Assembly: GCA_002084875.1 (NCBI GenBank)
Contig: NBMH01000046.1
Coordinates: forward strand, 1 to 63,323
Reading direction: 5' to 3'
From: Anaerolineaceae bacterium 4572_78
GTDB taxonomy: Bacteria; Chloroflexota; Anaerolineae; 4572-78
Length of the DNA stretch: 63,323 nucleotides
Made by a program: the position numbers and the translations under genes. The notes beneath the pieces were generated by a model. The model saw only the letters and a program-made list of their open reading frames with translations. It made no database searches and was not told where the DNA came from. Positions 34,236 through 43,847 of the stretch are shown here, piece by piece; positions within the stretch are counted from its first letter, which is position 1; every line of letters starts with the position of its first letter.

Positions 34236-36092
34236 ATGATTGAATTTGTAAAACGACTTGTTTTATTAACAATTTTATTTATTGCTGTATGGGTTGCCCT
34301 GCAAGCAAAAACATCAGCGGCTGAAGAAAGCACCATTGATGTGACATTAGCACGGGCAGCGATAAAGGGATACATGATATCGCTTATCCACAATGACCCC
34401 ATTCTTGACCCTAATTTTTATTTGGATGCTACTGTTGCCGAAAGTGACGAAGCGAAAATCCTTAAGTCACAAACCATTACAGGATATCTCATAAACAATC
34501 AACGTTGGATTGATGGCACGATATATCAGGTAAATATTACACTGTCTCCAAGTGGAGATAGCATGACCGCTTATGTCGGTAAAATGCTGGGACGATGGCG
34601 AATCACAGGACTTGTTCTGGATATTCCTAGCATGATTACACCCAAAGCAACTGAAGCACCTGTAGAAATGCCATCAGCGACAATGGTATCGCCAACTTCT
34701 GCAATCACGCCCGTTACTCCTCTTGAATCGGAATATGTGGCTCGGGTCATAAATTATGGGCTGAACGTTCGGACTGAAATCTCGACGGGGTCGGAAATTA
34801 TTTATTGGTTAGAATATGCTACAGTTGTACCTGTATTGGAAAAAGACCCATCTACTGGTTGGTTGAAAGTGCAGACTCCTGATGGTCAAATTGGCTGGAT
34901 GAGTAGCTATGTGGAATATGTTCAGGTTTTTGGCAGTGACGAGGAAATTCCACCTTTACCAACAGCAACATCCATCCCCATGCCTACACCGACATCTTAC
35001 GTTGCCATGTCTACACCGACATCTTATGTTTCAGTGACTGTACCAGCCATGCCAGCCGTTGAGCCCGAAGCGGTGTCCGCACCTATACCCGCAGCCATGC
35101 CAGCAGGTGGTAGTTATCTGATTTTGGAAGAACGTAGTGGAGGAGGAATTTATTTCATCAATCAAGATGGGACTGGTTTGCGTTTATTGGCTTATGGCAT
35201 GGATCCAGCTATTTCTCCCGATGGGCAAACCATTGCTTTTGCTAGTTGGAATCCTTTGCCTGAAGTTCGTACTATCCGACTTGATGGTACTGAAGGACAA
35301 GCATGGGAAGTGGGCAATAAAGTGCGTTCTCCCACATGGCGAGCCGATGGAACACAAATTTTTTATTCGTACAACGAAGGTGGTAAACCAGGTATTGATG
35401 GCGGCTCCCATGCCGATAAATACTGCAAGCAATTCGACGAAAACAGTCCCAACTTCCTGTATGATTTAGCTTCATTCCAGCTACCCGACCGAGCAATTGA
35501 AGTAGAAGTTTTGGACAAACCGTATCGAATATGCTACAAAGTCCCACCTTATGCATATTGGTTCATTCGAGCCATAAACGTGGCAACCAACGAAAATACA
35601 CCCATACCAAGTGGTTTGTATAGCTATAGCCCGTATGCCCATCCGACAAATAATAGCTTACTTTTCTTTACAAATGTGCCAGGCATTGTGATATACAATT
35701 TTGATACACAGTCGCATATTCCTGTTACAACAGACCGCCAGGATAGGGCACCCGTTGTCTCACCTGATGGTAGCAGCATTGCCGTTAGCTATTATCAGCA
35801 TGACCACTGGTCAATCCATGTCATGAATTTTGACGGAGGCAATCGGCAAATGTTAACTGAAACATCCTTGACTGATATTGCACTTGGTAAATCTAATGCT
35901 AACAATGCCGCTCCTGCATGGTCTCCTGATGGCAGTCAAATCGCTTTTTTGAGCGACCGCAATGGTAAATGGGAACTGTGGGTCATGAATGCCGACGGCT
36001 CCAATCAACGTTCCATGTTCCAACCAGGTGTGCTTGATAACATCAATTTCCAATACGATGGCATGGATGAACGAATGATTATTTGGCGTTAG
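34236..36092 (+). CDS. Secreted SH3b plus TolB-like beta-propeller protein
   Basis: 618 residues. An N-terminal signal segment (about 6-28) is followed by a small unrecognised domain. Then comes an SH3b domain (about 168-228: YGLNVRTEIS ... GWMSSYVEY), Thr/Pro/Met/Ala-rich linker (about 235-285), and a propeller (about 290-615) with DPAISPDGQTIAFAS, APVVSPDGSSIAVSY and APAWSPDGSQIAFLSDR. The TolB-like WD40 blades typically bind protein or carbohydrate. It stands alone; the 158-base gap upstream shows nothing. Family C repeat follows its stop. Confidence 0.85.
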   Translation: MIEFVKRLVLLTILFIAVWVALQAKTSAAEESTIDVTLARAAIKGYMISLIHNDPILDPNFYLDATVAESDEAKILKSQTITGYLINNQRWIDGTIYQVNITLSPSGDSMTAYVGKMLGRWRITGLVLDIPSMITPKATEAPVEMPSATMVSPTSAITPVTPLESEYVARVINYGLNVRTEISTGSEIIYWLEYATVVPVLEKDPSTGWLKVQTPDGQIGWMSSYVEYVQVFGSDEEIPPLPTATSIPMPTPTSYVAMSTPTSYVSVTVPAMPAVEPEAVSAPIPAAMPAGGSYLILEERSGGGIYFINQDGTGLRLLAYGMDPAISPDGQTIAFASWNPLPEVRTIRLDGTEGQAWEVGNKVRSPTWRADGTQIFYSYNEGGKPGIDGGSHADKYCKQFDENSPNFLYDLASFQLPDRAIEVEVLDKPYRICYKVPPYAYWFIRAINVATNENTPIPSGLYSYSPYAHPTNNSLLFFTNVPGIVIYNFDTQSHIPVTTDRQDRAPVVSPDGSSIAVSYYQHDHWSIHVMNFDGGNRQMLTETSLTDIALGKSNANNAAPAWSPDGSQIAFLSDRNGKWELWVMNADGSNQRSMFQPGVLDNINFQYDGMDERMIIWR

Positions 36093-36105
36093 AATCTTAG
36101 TTTTA

Positions 36106-36237
36106 TACCAAAAAAGGGTTAGTTTTGTGAATACCATAAGCGGGTTTATGCCATAAACCCCTGCATTGACACTGTTCACAAATGTAGGGGTTTGTGGCAC
36201 AAACCACATGGTTTAAAATTACAATTCTTACCCTTAG
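36106..36237. mobile_element. Family C MITE, copy 2
   Basis: Starts TACCAAAAAAGGGTTAG after TA (36104-36105) and ends CTTACCCTTAG, where it diverges from copy 1. Both copies lie in the same orientation, 4.6 kb apart, upstream of lgt and of the histidine kinase. Hairpins GGGTTTATG/CATAAACCC and GGTTTGTG/CACAAACC are both present. Confidence 0.7.
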
Positions 36238-36261
36238 CAAATATAAGAAGGATACCTTGTT

Positions 36262-39200
36262 ATGAAATGGCAATTACGCACAAAGTTTTTTTGGGGATTT
36301 TTAATAATTGTTTTTGTTACCTGTGCTTTAGGGTTCTTCTCGCTATATTCCTATTATCATTTTTATAAAGAATTTACCATATTGCGAGAAAATGTTATAC
36401 CAGGTGCAATCTCAATGTTAGAGATAGAAAGTGCTACTGCGAATTTATCGCTGGAAGTTGGAGAGATGACATATACTGGTGACATTACACAATGGGAACA
36501 TTCCTTAGAATATGTCGCATTAATTCAAAAGAATACCGCAAAACATACAGCACATGGAAGGAATATCGGCAAGGAAGAAGGTCAAGTTGCTCAAGATATA
36601 GAAGAACGAGCTACACACATTATTCATCTATGTGAACAAATAGTAGATATGGTGAAGGCAGGCAGGTCACAGGATGATATAAATGATATCCGACACCAAA
36701 TGCACATTGAAACAGAATCATTGAGAGAAATTCTCAGGGAGCATGTAGGTGAACACATAGATGAATTGACGGATGCAGAGGAAAATATAAATCGGATATA
36801 CAGGAACGGCATTTTGGAAGTTTCGGTAACAATTGTTGTTGCTATTGTGTTATCACTTGGCTTGGGACTCTATCTAGCAAAATCTATTATTACTCCAATC
36901 ACCATCTTAAGTGTAGCGGCTGAAAGGATTTCTCATGGGGAATTAGATATAACTGTTAGCATAGAGAGTGGCAACAAAAAAAGGTATGATGAATTAGGGA
37001 AAATGGCAGATATTTTTCACCAAATGATTACCTACATTCAACATATTGCCCATGCCGCCACTGAATTGGCACAAGACAACTTAAATGTGGAGGTGATACC
37101 CAAATCTAAAGAGGATGTATTAGGAAATGCTTTTCAGCAAATGATTATTAAGCTCCGTGAAGTTACTAACAAAAATGAAAGTATTGCATCTAACGGCAAG
37201 TTATGCCCATACCCGCCGCAAAGGGATTAAAACTCATTTCAAAGTCGGCGAAGGGATAATTGGGCAAGCCGCATTTGAGAAGAAACAATTTATCGTTACC
37301 GATTTGCCAGACGATTACATGCGAGTTGATTCGATGCTGGGCGATAGCGTGCCGAATAATATTTTGGTGGCACCGTTCATCTACGAAGATAACGTGATTG
37401 GAGTGATAGAACTTGGCACCTTGTATGAGTTTGGACAAAGGGAATTGGATTTCATGAAAAAAGCTATGGAAAGTCTTGCCATAGCCTTCTTTATGGCTCA
37501 AGCTAGGGGCAAAATGCAAGAACTATTGGAACAATCCCAACGGCAAACAGAAGAACTCCAAGTTAGCGAAGAGGAATTGCAGGCTACCAATGAGGAATTA
37601 CAATCTCAACAAGAGGAATTGCGTGTCGCAAATGAAGAGTTGCAATCTCAAACGAATGCCCTGCGTGCTTCGGAAACAAAATTGAAAGCACAACAAACCG
37701 AATTGGAAAAAACGAACCTGCAATTAGAAAAACAAGCAGTTGATTTAATAGAACAACAACATGCAGTGGATTATCAAAATAAGGTCTTAAAAGAAGCTCA
37801 ACATGAATTAGAACAAAAAGCAGAGGAATTGGCACTTGCTAGTAAGTACAAATCTGAATTTCTAGCGAACATGTCGCATGAATTGCGGACTCCCTTGAAT
37901 AGTTTGCTTATCTTGTCACGCATCTTAGCCGACAACCAAGAAGGCAATTTAACTGATGAACAAGTGGAGATGGCTAGTATTGTTTACAATAGTGGCAATG
38001 ATTTGTTGAGCCTTATCAATGAAATCCTTGACCTGGCAAAAATCGAGTCTGGAAAAATGGTTTTTAATGTCGAGACTGTTTCTATTGCGGATGTTATGAA
38101 GTCATTACAATTGCAATTTACTCATGTTGCAGAGGAAAAAGGACTTGAATATCACCATGCCATTGATGATAATGTACATGCCACAATTCAGACCGACCGT
38201 AAACGAGTTGAGCAAATTATTAAAAATATTTTGTCCAATGCCTTCAAGTTTACCGAAAAAGGAACGGTAGACATGCATGTATTTTGTCCCAAGCATCCTA
38301 TACCCCTGCCGCATGGCGAACTTGCCACTGGTGAATCGATTGCTATTCAAGTCAGTGATACAGGGATTGGCATGACTGCCGAACAGAAAAAGATTGTTTT
38401 TGAAGCCTTCCAGCAAGCTGATGGTAGCACCAGTCGAAAGTATGGTGGTACGGGATTAGGTTTAAAGCATGTATTAACTCCACTATCCCCACCTGCTAAC
38501 CCATCAAAAAAAACAGAAGTGCAAAAGCTTAAGGTTTTGCATACTGAAAACCAAGAGGATGAATCAAAAATAGTGTTAATCATTGAGGATGACCCCAACT
38601 TTGCCAAAATCTTAGACAAGATGGCTCGCAAAAAAGGGTTTCAGGCTTGGAATGCCATGAACGGGAAAGCAGGTTTGAAATTGGTGAATGATTTTAATCC
38701 CGTGGCAATTATTCTTGATTTGAACTTACCTGATATAAGTGGTTGGGAAATTTTGGACACACTGAAAACCAACCCTGATACCCGCCATATTCCAGTGCAT
38801 ATCATGTCCGTTGAGGATGAAACTATTGCCGCCTATCAACAAGGAGCGATTGGCTATCTGACTAAACCTGTGAAACCTGAAGAGTTAGACATGGCATTTC
38901 AACGTATTGAACAGTTCATCAGCAAAAAAGTAAAAACATTGCTCCTGGTCGAAGATGATCCTGCCTTGCGGCGGAGTGTGAATATATTATTAAAAGGAGA
39001 TGATGTGCAAATTGTTGAGGTAGATTTAGGACAAAAAGCATTAACATTGTTGCGGTCGCAAAAGTATGATTGCATGGTTTTGGATTTGAATCTGCCCGAC
39101 ATATCTGGTTTTGAGGTGTTGGATATCATCAATCAAGATAAAACAATTATCACATGTCCCATCATCATTTACACAGGCAAAGAGTTGACTCAAGCCGAAA

Positions 39201-39721
39201 ACGAAAAATTAACTCAATACACCAATAGTGTTATTCTCAAAGGGGCAAAATCACCTGAACGCTTGATAGATGAGACCGCTTTATTTCTGCATCGCGTTGC
39301 CACAGTTCCCAATATACCATTGTCATCATCCACAGGTGACGAAATATTTTATAATAAAACGATATTAATTGTAGATGATGACATGCGGAATGCGTTTTCC
39401 TTGTCAAAATTGCTTTCTGATAAAGGTATTCATGTGGAAATGGCAACAAATGGTAAACAAGCTCTTGAAAAGTTAGATGAGAAGCCCGATATAGATTTGG
39501 TATTGATGGATGTCATGATGCCTTTGATGGATGGCTACGAAGCTATGAGGCGTATTCGTCAGCAATCACGCTTGAAGAATTTGCCGATAATTGCCTTAAC
39601 AGCTAAAGCGATGATAGGAGACCGTGAGAAGTGTATTGAAGCTGGGGCAAATGATTATTTACCAAAGCCAATCAATATTGACCGTCTCTTTTCAACATTG
39701 CGGATTTGGTTTTATGGTTAG
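36262..39721 (+). pseudogene. Hybrid sensor histidine kinase, frameshifted, with two internal losses
   Basis: Piece 1 (36262-37184): TM (10-30), periplasmic helical sensor, TM (about 190-210), HAMP. Piece 2 (37185-39721, another frame): second half of a GAF domain, a coiled coil, HisKA ([10 protein letters not shown]), HATPase ([19 protein letters not shown]), then three receiver domains ([32 protein letters not shown]). After TNKNESI the family continues with WLKTGxAEL and the first GAF half; about 90-100 residues are missing near 37184 and the frame shifts. Near 38463 GTGLGL is followed by KHVLTPLSP, so the G2 tail of the ATPase domain is lost in frame (about 30-40 residues). Phosphorelay output by the kinase should be lost, although the receivers are intact. 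Confidence 0.85.
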
Positions 39722-40431
39722 GGTTTTTGTGATTCTTCTGATTGGGACTCTGCAAGAACTTCAACGGTAGTTATATTAACCAGTAATGCCATGAAAGCAA
39801 GCAAATTCAACACAAAAAGGACAATGAAAAAAAAGAATAGAAATTGCATGTTACCAAGAATAAAAATCATTGCTAATATTCCCATCACAGACAACGTTGG
39901 AACAGGTCGAGTACTTACGATAATCATGGCATTGCGGATAGCTAACAAGAAGCTTGGTGACTCCAATTTGGGATATAGCGTCAAGGCAAATATTTGGAGG
40001 ATAATCCATGTCATTGTAAAACCTACAAAAAAGAAGGCAATAATTATTCCCCAGCCAGCTTCAACGTTCAAGTAAAATCTAATGTTTACAATAAGAATAA
40101 CAATTGTGGCTACATTAATCCCCGCCCATATATAACTTTCCTTTAGGAACTTTTTAGCATATTGAAAGTATGTGTTCACTGAAATTGCATTACATAAGCC
40201 AACTTCATGAACTGCCCCAAACAATCCAAAGATTGCGGGTGGGAGCAATAGCTCACAAATTAGTGCTATGGGAATGATGATGTATGGTGGTACAAAATAT
40301 ATCCCACTTAAGAAAATCATTAGCCCAATGACAAGGGTAAATATAGTGAAAACATTAAAGATGGTTAGAAAGAAAAGTTCATCCCAAAAATTTGTGAACG
40401 TTTTTTTTAGAATAGTAGCTACAGTTTGCAT
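39718..40431 (-). CDS. DUF624/YesL-like integral membrane protein
   Basis: 237 residues from ATG at 40431, which has GGAGG 8 bases upstream. An in-frame start at 40509 would add 26 residues encoded by the repeat at 40457-40510, so it is rejected. Five or six TM segments, with the N-terminal [17 protein letters not shown] resembling DUF624 proteins of the YesL type, often found near carbohydrate uptake genes. Function unknown. It is convergent with the histidine kinase, whose stop overlaps its stop by 4 bases. Confidence 0.6.
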   Translation of the reverse strand: MQTVATILKKTFTNFWDELFFLTIFNVFTIFTLVIGLMIFLSGIYFVPPYIIIPIALICELLLPPAIFGLFGAVHEVGLCNAISVNTYFQYAKKFLKESYIWAGINVATIVILIVNIRFYLNVEAGWGIIIAFFFVGFTMTWIILQIFALTLYPKLESPSFLLAIRNAMIIVSTRPVPTLSVMGILAMIFILGNMQFLFFFFIVLFVLNLLAFMALLVNITTVEVLAESQSEESQKP

Positions 40432-40456
40432 TTTTGATTCCTCCGTAATATGGACT

Positions 40457-40510
40457 ATTGGAGTATCAAAGCTCGCTTTGACATGAAAAAGCAAGCTTTT
40501 TCGATCCAAT
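40457..40510. repeat. Family B core palindrome
   Basis: ATTGGA/TCCAAT outer stem around a TCAAAGC/GCTTTGA hairpin and an AAAAAGC/GCTTTTT hairpin. Ends of family B are absent. It lies just upstream of the DUF624-like gene's ribosome site. Confidence 0.7.
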
Positions 40511-40520
40511 AATTTACTCC

Positions 40521-40974
40521 TTAAAAATGTTCAAATTCATCTAGCCATTTTTTTGTTTGAGCAGGAGACCGAAGCCGCAAAACATGCAAATGTTTGTATT
40601 CAGGCTGTTCAAACATAATGGGATATTCTCGGCGGCGTCTGCGGTAAGTTTGTAATACCCACAATAAAATCGAGTTACGACTGAAAAATCCACATAATAT
40701 CTCGCACAATGCTGTAATTGCCATCTATCACCCATTTGTCATTGCTAACAATGTGATGTATTTTTTCAAGGAAAACATCTTTTTGTACTGGTGTCCAATT
40801 CGGTTGCCAGTGAACAGCATCTAATTCAATATGGGATATATTCAATTTTTTTGCTATGTTATGTGCCAACGTTGTCTTTCCTGAACCGCTAGTGCCGACA
40901 ACGACAATACGGCTTACATTATTCTTCAAAATCAACCCATGCTGAATCAGCGATTTCCTTGCCATGTCGCACAT
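40521..40974 (-). pseudogene. P-loop nucleotide kinase of the FlaR/topology-modulation type, broken
   Basis: The 5' piece (40974 to about 40690) has VVVGTSGSGKTTLAHNIA, IELDAVHWQPNWTP and DKWVIDGNYSIVRDIMW. The 3' piece (about 40690 to 40521, in another frame) has FFSRNSILLWVLQTYRRRR and FEQPEYKHLHVLRL. Between RDIMW and FFSRNSILLW about 45-50 residues are missing and the frame shifts, leaving a premature stop after IFQS. Intact homologues are single-domain kinases of about 170-180 residues, some annotated as adenylate-kinase-like. A family B core lies immediately upstream of its start. Confidence 0.82.
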
Positions 40975-40976
40975 CC

Positions 40977-41027
40977 TGGAGGGTCAAACCTTGCTTTGAC
41001 ATGAAAAAGCAAGCTTTTTCGATTCAA
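40977..41027. repeat. Family B core palindrome
   Basis: TGGAGGGTCAAACC...GCTTTGAC then GAAAAAGC/GCTTTTTC closed by GATTCA. Slightly degenerate. Together with a half copy at 41285-41312 it brackets an intergenic stretch. Confidence 0.6.
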
Positions 41028-41328
41028 TCCTTCGTTACTATTTTGGTTATTGTAAACATTATCGTTAAATTTTGCAAGCCACTTCGTTGTGTTTTTGAAA
41101 TGCACATTTCCCCCCACCCTAGCTCCTTCCCTTATGGAAAGGGGGAAAATCGTACTCCTCTCTCCTTGTAGGTAAGGGGCGGTGGTGGGTCTACAAACGA
41201 AGGAGTGAATAATTACGAAGAAATAAGTAAATTTGACAATTTAGTAAATATGATTTATTGTATCTTCAGCAATTCACGCTTTTTGGAGCGAAAAATCTTG
41301 CTTTTTCATATAACGAAAAGAGAACATC
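41028..41328. other. Intergenic region with C-rich modules
   Basis: 301 bases without a gene. It has G/C-rich imperfect palindromic stretches (CCCCCACCCTAGCTCC, and GGGGCGGTGGTGGGTC) of the type also seen near 6.8 and 61.0 kb, and half a family B core (GGAGCGAAAAATCTTGCTTT) just upstream of the nuclease-like gene. Confidence 0.4.
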
Positions 41329-41967
41329 ATGGAAAAAATAGTGTTAAACTTTAGCGAATGTACTTTGCTTAAGCTTGATAAATTGTTTCAGCTAAAACTT
41401 ATAAGACATAGTCCTAACCTTGATGCCTGGCTTAACAATCCTATTGAAATCAGCGGTTTTGAAAAACAGACCTTGCATGTCTACCAAAGAGTTTTACGAC
41501 GATTTGTCCATGATTGGCATGAGGTCGAATTATAACAGCATTTCATTGGACCCATGATTACACTGGTGGATTTTTCAAGCCACAATATAGGTATTTTTTC
41601 AGAACGTCCATTACAAGGCATGGTTGATGATATCGTCTTAAAAGGCAATCCCGATGGCATGATAGCTAGTGGCTTTCGTGAACCCGAACAGCCATACTTT
41701 TGTTTTCAAGAATATAAACGCTATCGTGACCCACATGGCGACCCTGCAGGTCAATGTTTGGCTGCCATGCTTGTTGCCCAAGAAATGAATGAGCATCGGA
41801 CTGCCATTTATGGTTGTCATGTGATTGGAGCGGGTTGGTATTTTATGCTTTTGCAAGACAGGGAATATATCATTACATCGGCTTATGTTGCTACTCGTGA
41901 TGATATTTTCGAGATTTTTCGTATTCTAAAAGCATTGAAGCAAATCATTATTGGTATACTTTCATAA
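41329..41967 (+). pseudogene. PD-(D/E)XK-like protein, copy 1, with in-frame stop
   Basis: 213 codons aligned to the next gene. Codon 69 is TAA, in the position of Ile70 in copy 2 and Lys in copy 3, so a single base change could explain it. The 3' half keeps GNPDGMIASGFREPEQ and CFQEYKRYRD, which form a PD...ExK nuclease-like pattern, and QCLAAMLVAQEMNEH, IYGCHVIGAGWYF, ATRDDIFEIFRILKAL. If the stop is real, only the second half, from ATG at 41554, could be made, and it would keep the predicted active site. Confidence 0.8.
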
Positions 41968-42001
41968 CTTACCTTTACACAAGCATAACAAAGAGAACGT
42001 C

Positions 42002-42640
42002 ATGGAAAAAACAGTATTAAACTTTAGCGAATGTACCTTGGCTTTATTGGATAAAAAATTTAATCTGAGCCAAATTTTAAAATGCGAAATCCTAGAAAAC
42101 TGGCTTAATCAGGATGCAGAAATTTCTAGTTTTGAAAAGCAACTTTTACACCGAATTCAACATAAGTTAATTCTTAATGTGCATGATTGGAATGAAACCG
42201 AATTAATCCAAAATTTTATCGGACCTGTTTTTGCTTTTGTTGATTATACCACAAAACGATGTAACTTTTTTGCTGGACGTTATTTTTCGGGTATTGTCCA
42301 TGAAATTGAATTACATGGCAAACCAGATGGCATGATAGCCAGTGGCTTTCGTGAACCCGAACAGCCATACTTTTGCTTTCAAGAATACAAAAAAAGCATG
42401 GAACAAAAAGGCGACCCCGCAGGACAATGTTTGGCAGCCATGCTTGTTGCCCAAGAAATGAATGAGCATCAGACTGCCATTTATGGTTGTCATGTGATTG
42501 GAGCGGATTGGTATTTTATGCTTTTGCAAGGCAAGGAATATATCATTACACCAGCTTATGTTGCTACTCGTGATGATATTTTTGATATTTTTCGTATTCT
42601 AAAAGCATTGAAGCAAATCATTATTGGTATGCTTGAATAA
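42002..42640 (+). CDS. PD-(D/E)XK-like protein, copy 2
   Basis: 212 residues from ATG at 42002, matching the start MEK(T/I)VLNFSECTL of copy 1. The pattern is GKPDG (Asp109), then FQEYK (Glu128, Lys130), as in PD-(D/E)XK nucleases. The rest is helical and well conserved among the three copies: GDPAGQCLAAMLVAQEMNEH and VATRDDIFDIFRILKAL. The function is unknown; nuclease activity is inference from the motif only. It lies 34 bases after copy 1 in tandem, and upstream of a DNA methyltransferase. Confidence 0.75.
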   Translation: MEKTVLNFSECTLALLDKKFNLSQILKCEILENWLNQDAEISSFEKQLLHRIQHKLILNVHDWNETELIQNFIGPVFAFVDYTTKRCNFFAGRYFSGIVHEIELHGKPDGMIASGFREPEQPYFCFQEYKKSMEQKGDPAGQCLAAMLVAQEMNEHQTAIYGCHVIGADWYFMLLQGKEYIITPAYVATRDDIFDIFRILKALKQIIIGMLE

Positions 42641-42699
42641 CTTACATTTCCATAAGGAAAATTTTATTTCATTATGTTTCTTTCCAAAGAAGGACAACA

Positions 42700-42798
42700 G
42701 CGGAGTTTTGCAATTTACTTGACATAAAATTTTTAAACTCTAAAAAAGGTTTTAAACAATGGTACGATTATGCAATTCAATATGGGTGGATTAAGTAA
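42700..42798 (+). pseudogene. C-terminal remnant of a gene overlapping the methyltransferase start
   Basis: In the frame that ends TAA at 42796-42798, codons from 42700 read AEFCNLLDIKFLNSKKGFKQ and then WYDYAIQYGWIK. The stop overlaps the methyltransferase ATG as TAATG, the usual coupling of adjacent operon genes. No start or upstream body is present; copy 2 of the PD-(D/E)XK gene ends 60 bases before. It could be the end of a cognate restriction enzyme that was deleted, but that is unproven. Confidence 0.4.
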
Positions 42799-43742
42799 TG
42801 CCTAAAATCAATATTATTTGTGGAGATGCAATTGAAGAATTAGGAAAATTAGACTCTAATTCTGTAGACTTAATTATTGCCGACCCACCTTATAATTTAG
42901 GTAAGGATTATGGCAATAATCATGACCTAAAAAACTTTGATGAATATTTGGAATTTACAACTCTGTGGCTTTCACAAGCAAAGAGAGTTCTAAAAAAAGA
43001 CGGCACAATTTATGTGTTTATGGGTGTTAGGTTCATATCATATTTGTATGCTATCTTAGAACGTGAATTAAAATTATCCTTCAACAGTTGGATATGTTGG
43101 CATTACACCCAAGGTCTTGGCAAAACAAAAGGATTTTCTCCAAGACATGATGATATATTGATGTTTACAAAATCAAAAAAGTTTAATTTTTATTTAGATA
43201 ACATACGAATCCCTCAAAAATACTATCGCTCACGAAATAATATGAGGGGGGCTAATCCAGGTGACGTATGGCTGTTTTCACATGTGCATTACTGTAATGA
43301 AAATAGACAAAAACACCCTACCCAAAAGCCTGAAGGACTTATAGAACGAATGGTATTAGCTTCTAGTTGTGAAAATGATTTTGTAGTAGATCCTTTTTCT
43401 GGTAGTGGGACTACCTTAAGAGTTTGTCAACAATTAAAGCGGATTTGCTTAGGGATTGAACTAAACCCAGAATATGTAGAAAATACAAACAAAAGATTGG
43501 CACAGAAGTTTACAGGATTTGATAGTATTGATGAAAGAATGAGCCGCATACCTTATGATTTAAATGATGAAAAAACAAGAAATGAATACTTACGAAATCA
43601 TGAAAAATGGTTCTTAAATAATCATCCAAATGCCCTTGAAAAATTTTACAAAGAAGCAAAAGTGAAATATGATTATGATTATAATGATACTAAAGTCGAA
43701 ACAGAAATGTCATTATTTAGTTTTATGAATGAGAAAATTTAA
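42798..43742 (+). CDS. DNA methyltransferase (N4-cytosine or N6-adenine, D12/beta-type)
   Basis: 314 residues. Motif IV is ADPPYNLGKDYG (Asp29-Tyr32) near the start and motif I is VVDPFSGSGTTL (about 195-206), so the order is IV then I, as in beta-class enzymes. Also SWICWHYTQGLGKT and KHPTQKPEGLIERM. It methylates an exocyclic amino group in a specific DNA sequence. No restriction gene is adjacent, but a gene remnant overlaps its start. AT-rich codon use is like its neighbours. A hairpin follows its stop. Confidence 0.92.
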   Translation: MPKINIICGDAIEELGKLDSNSVDLIIADPPYNLGKDYGNNHDLKNFDEYLEFTTLWLSQAKRVLKKDGTIYVFMGVRFISYLYAILERELKLSFNSWICWHYTQGLGKTKGFSPRHDDILMFTKSKKFNFYLDNIRIPQKYYRSRNNMRGANPGDVWLFSHVHYCNENRQKHPTQKPEGLIERMVLASSCENDFVVDPFSGSGTTLRVCQQLKRICLGIELNPEYVENTNKRLAQKFTGFDSIDERMSRIPYDLNDEKTRNEYLRNHEKWFLNNHPNALEKFYKEAKVKYDYDYNDTKVETEMSLFSFMNEKI

Positions 43743-43771
43743 GGAGGCATAACAAATTATTTAAGCATGGA

Positions 43772-43792
43772 GCCTGCAATTCATTCGCAGGC
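43772..43792 (+). terminator. Hairpin after the methyltransferase, weak terminator candidate
   Basis: GCCTGC and GCAGGC pair across a 9-base loop, followed by AATTACTTTTC. The T-run is short and interrupted, so termination is only possible. Confidence 0.3.
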
Positions 43793-43847
43793 AATTACTT
43801 TTCATGTTTGCCTTAAATTACTATAATTTACTAAAAGGAGATAAAAA

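Noticed and set aside
40432-40509. An N-terminal extension of the DUF624-like gene
   Set aside because: The added residues come from the repeat at 40457-40510, and a strong GGAGG site points to the ATG at 40431.
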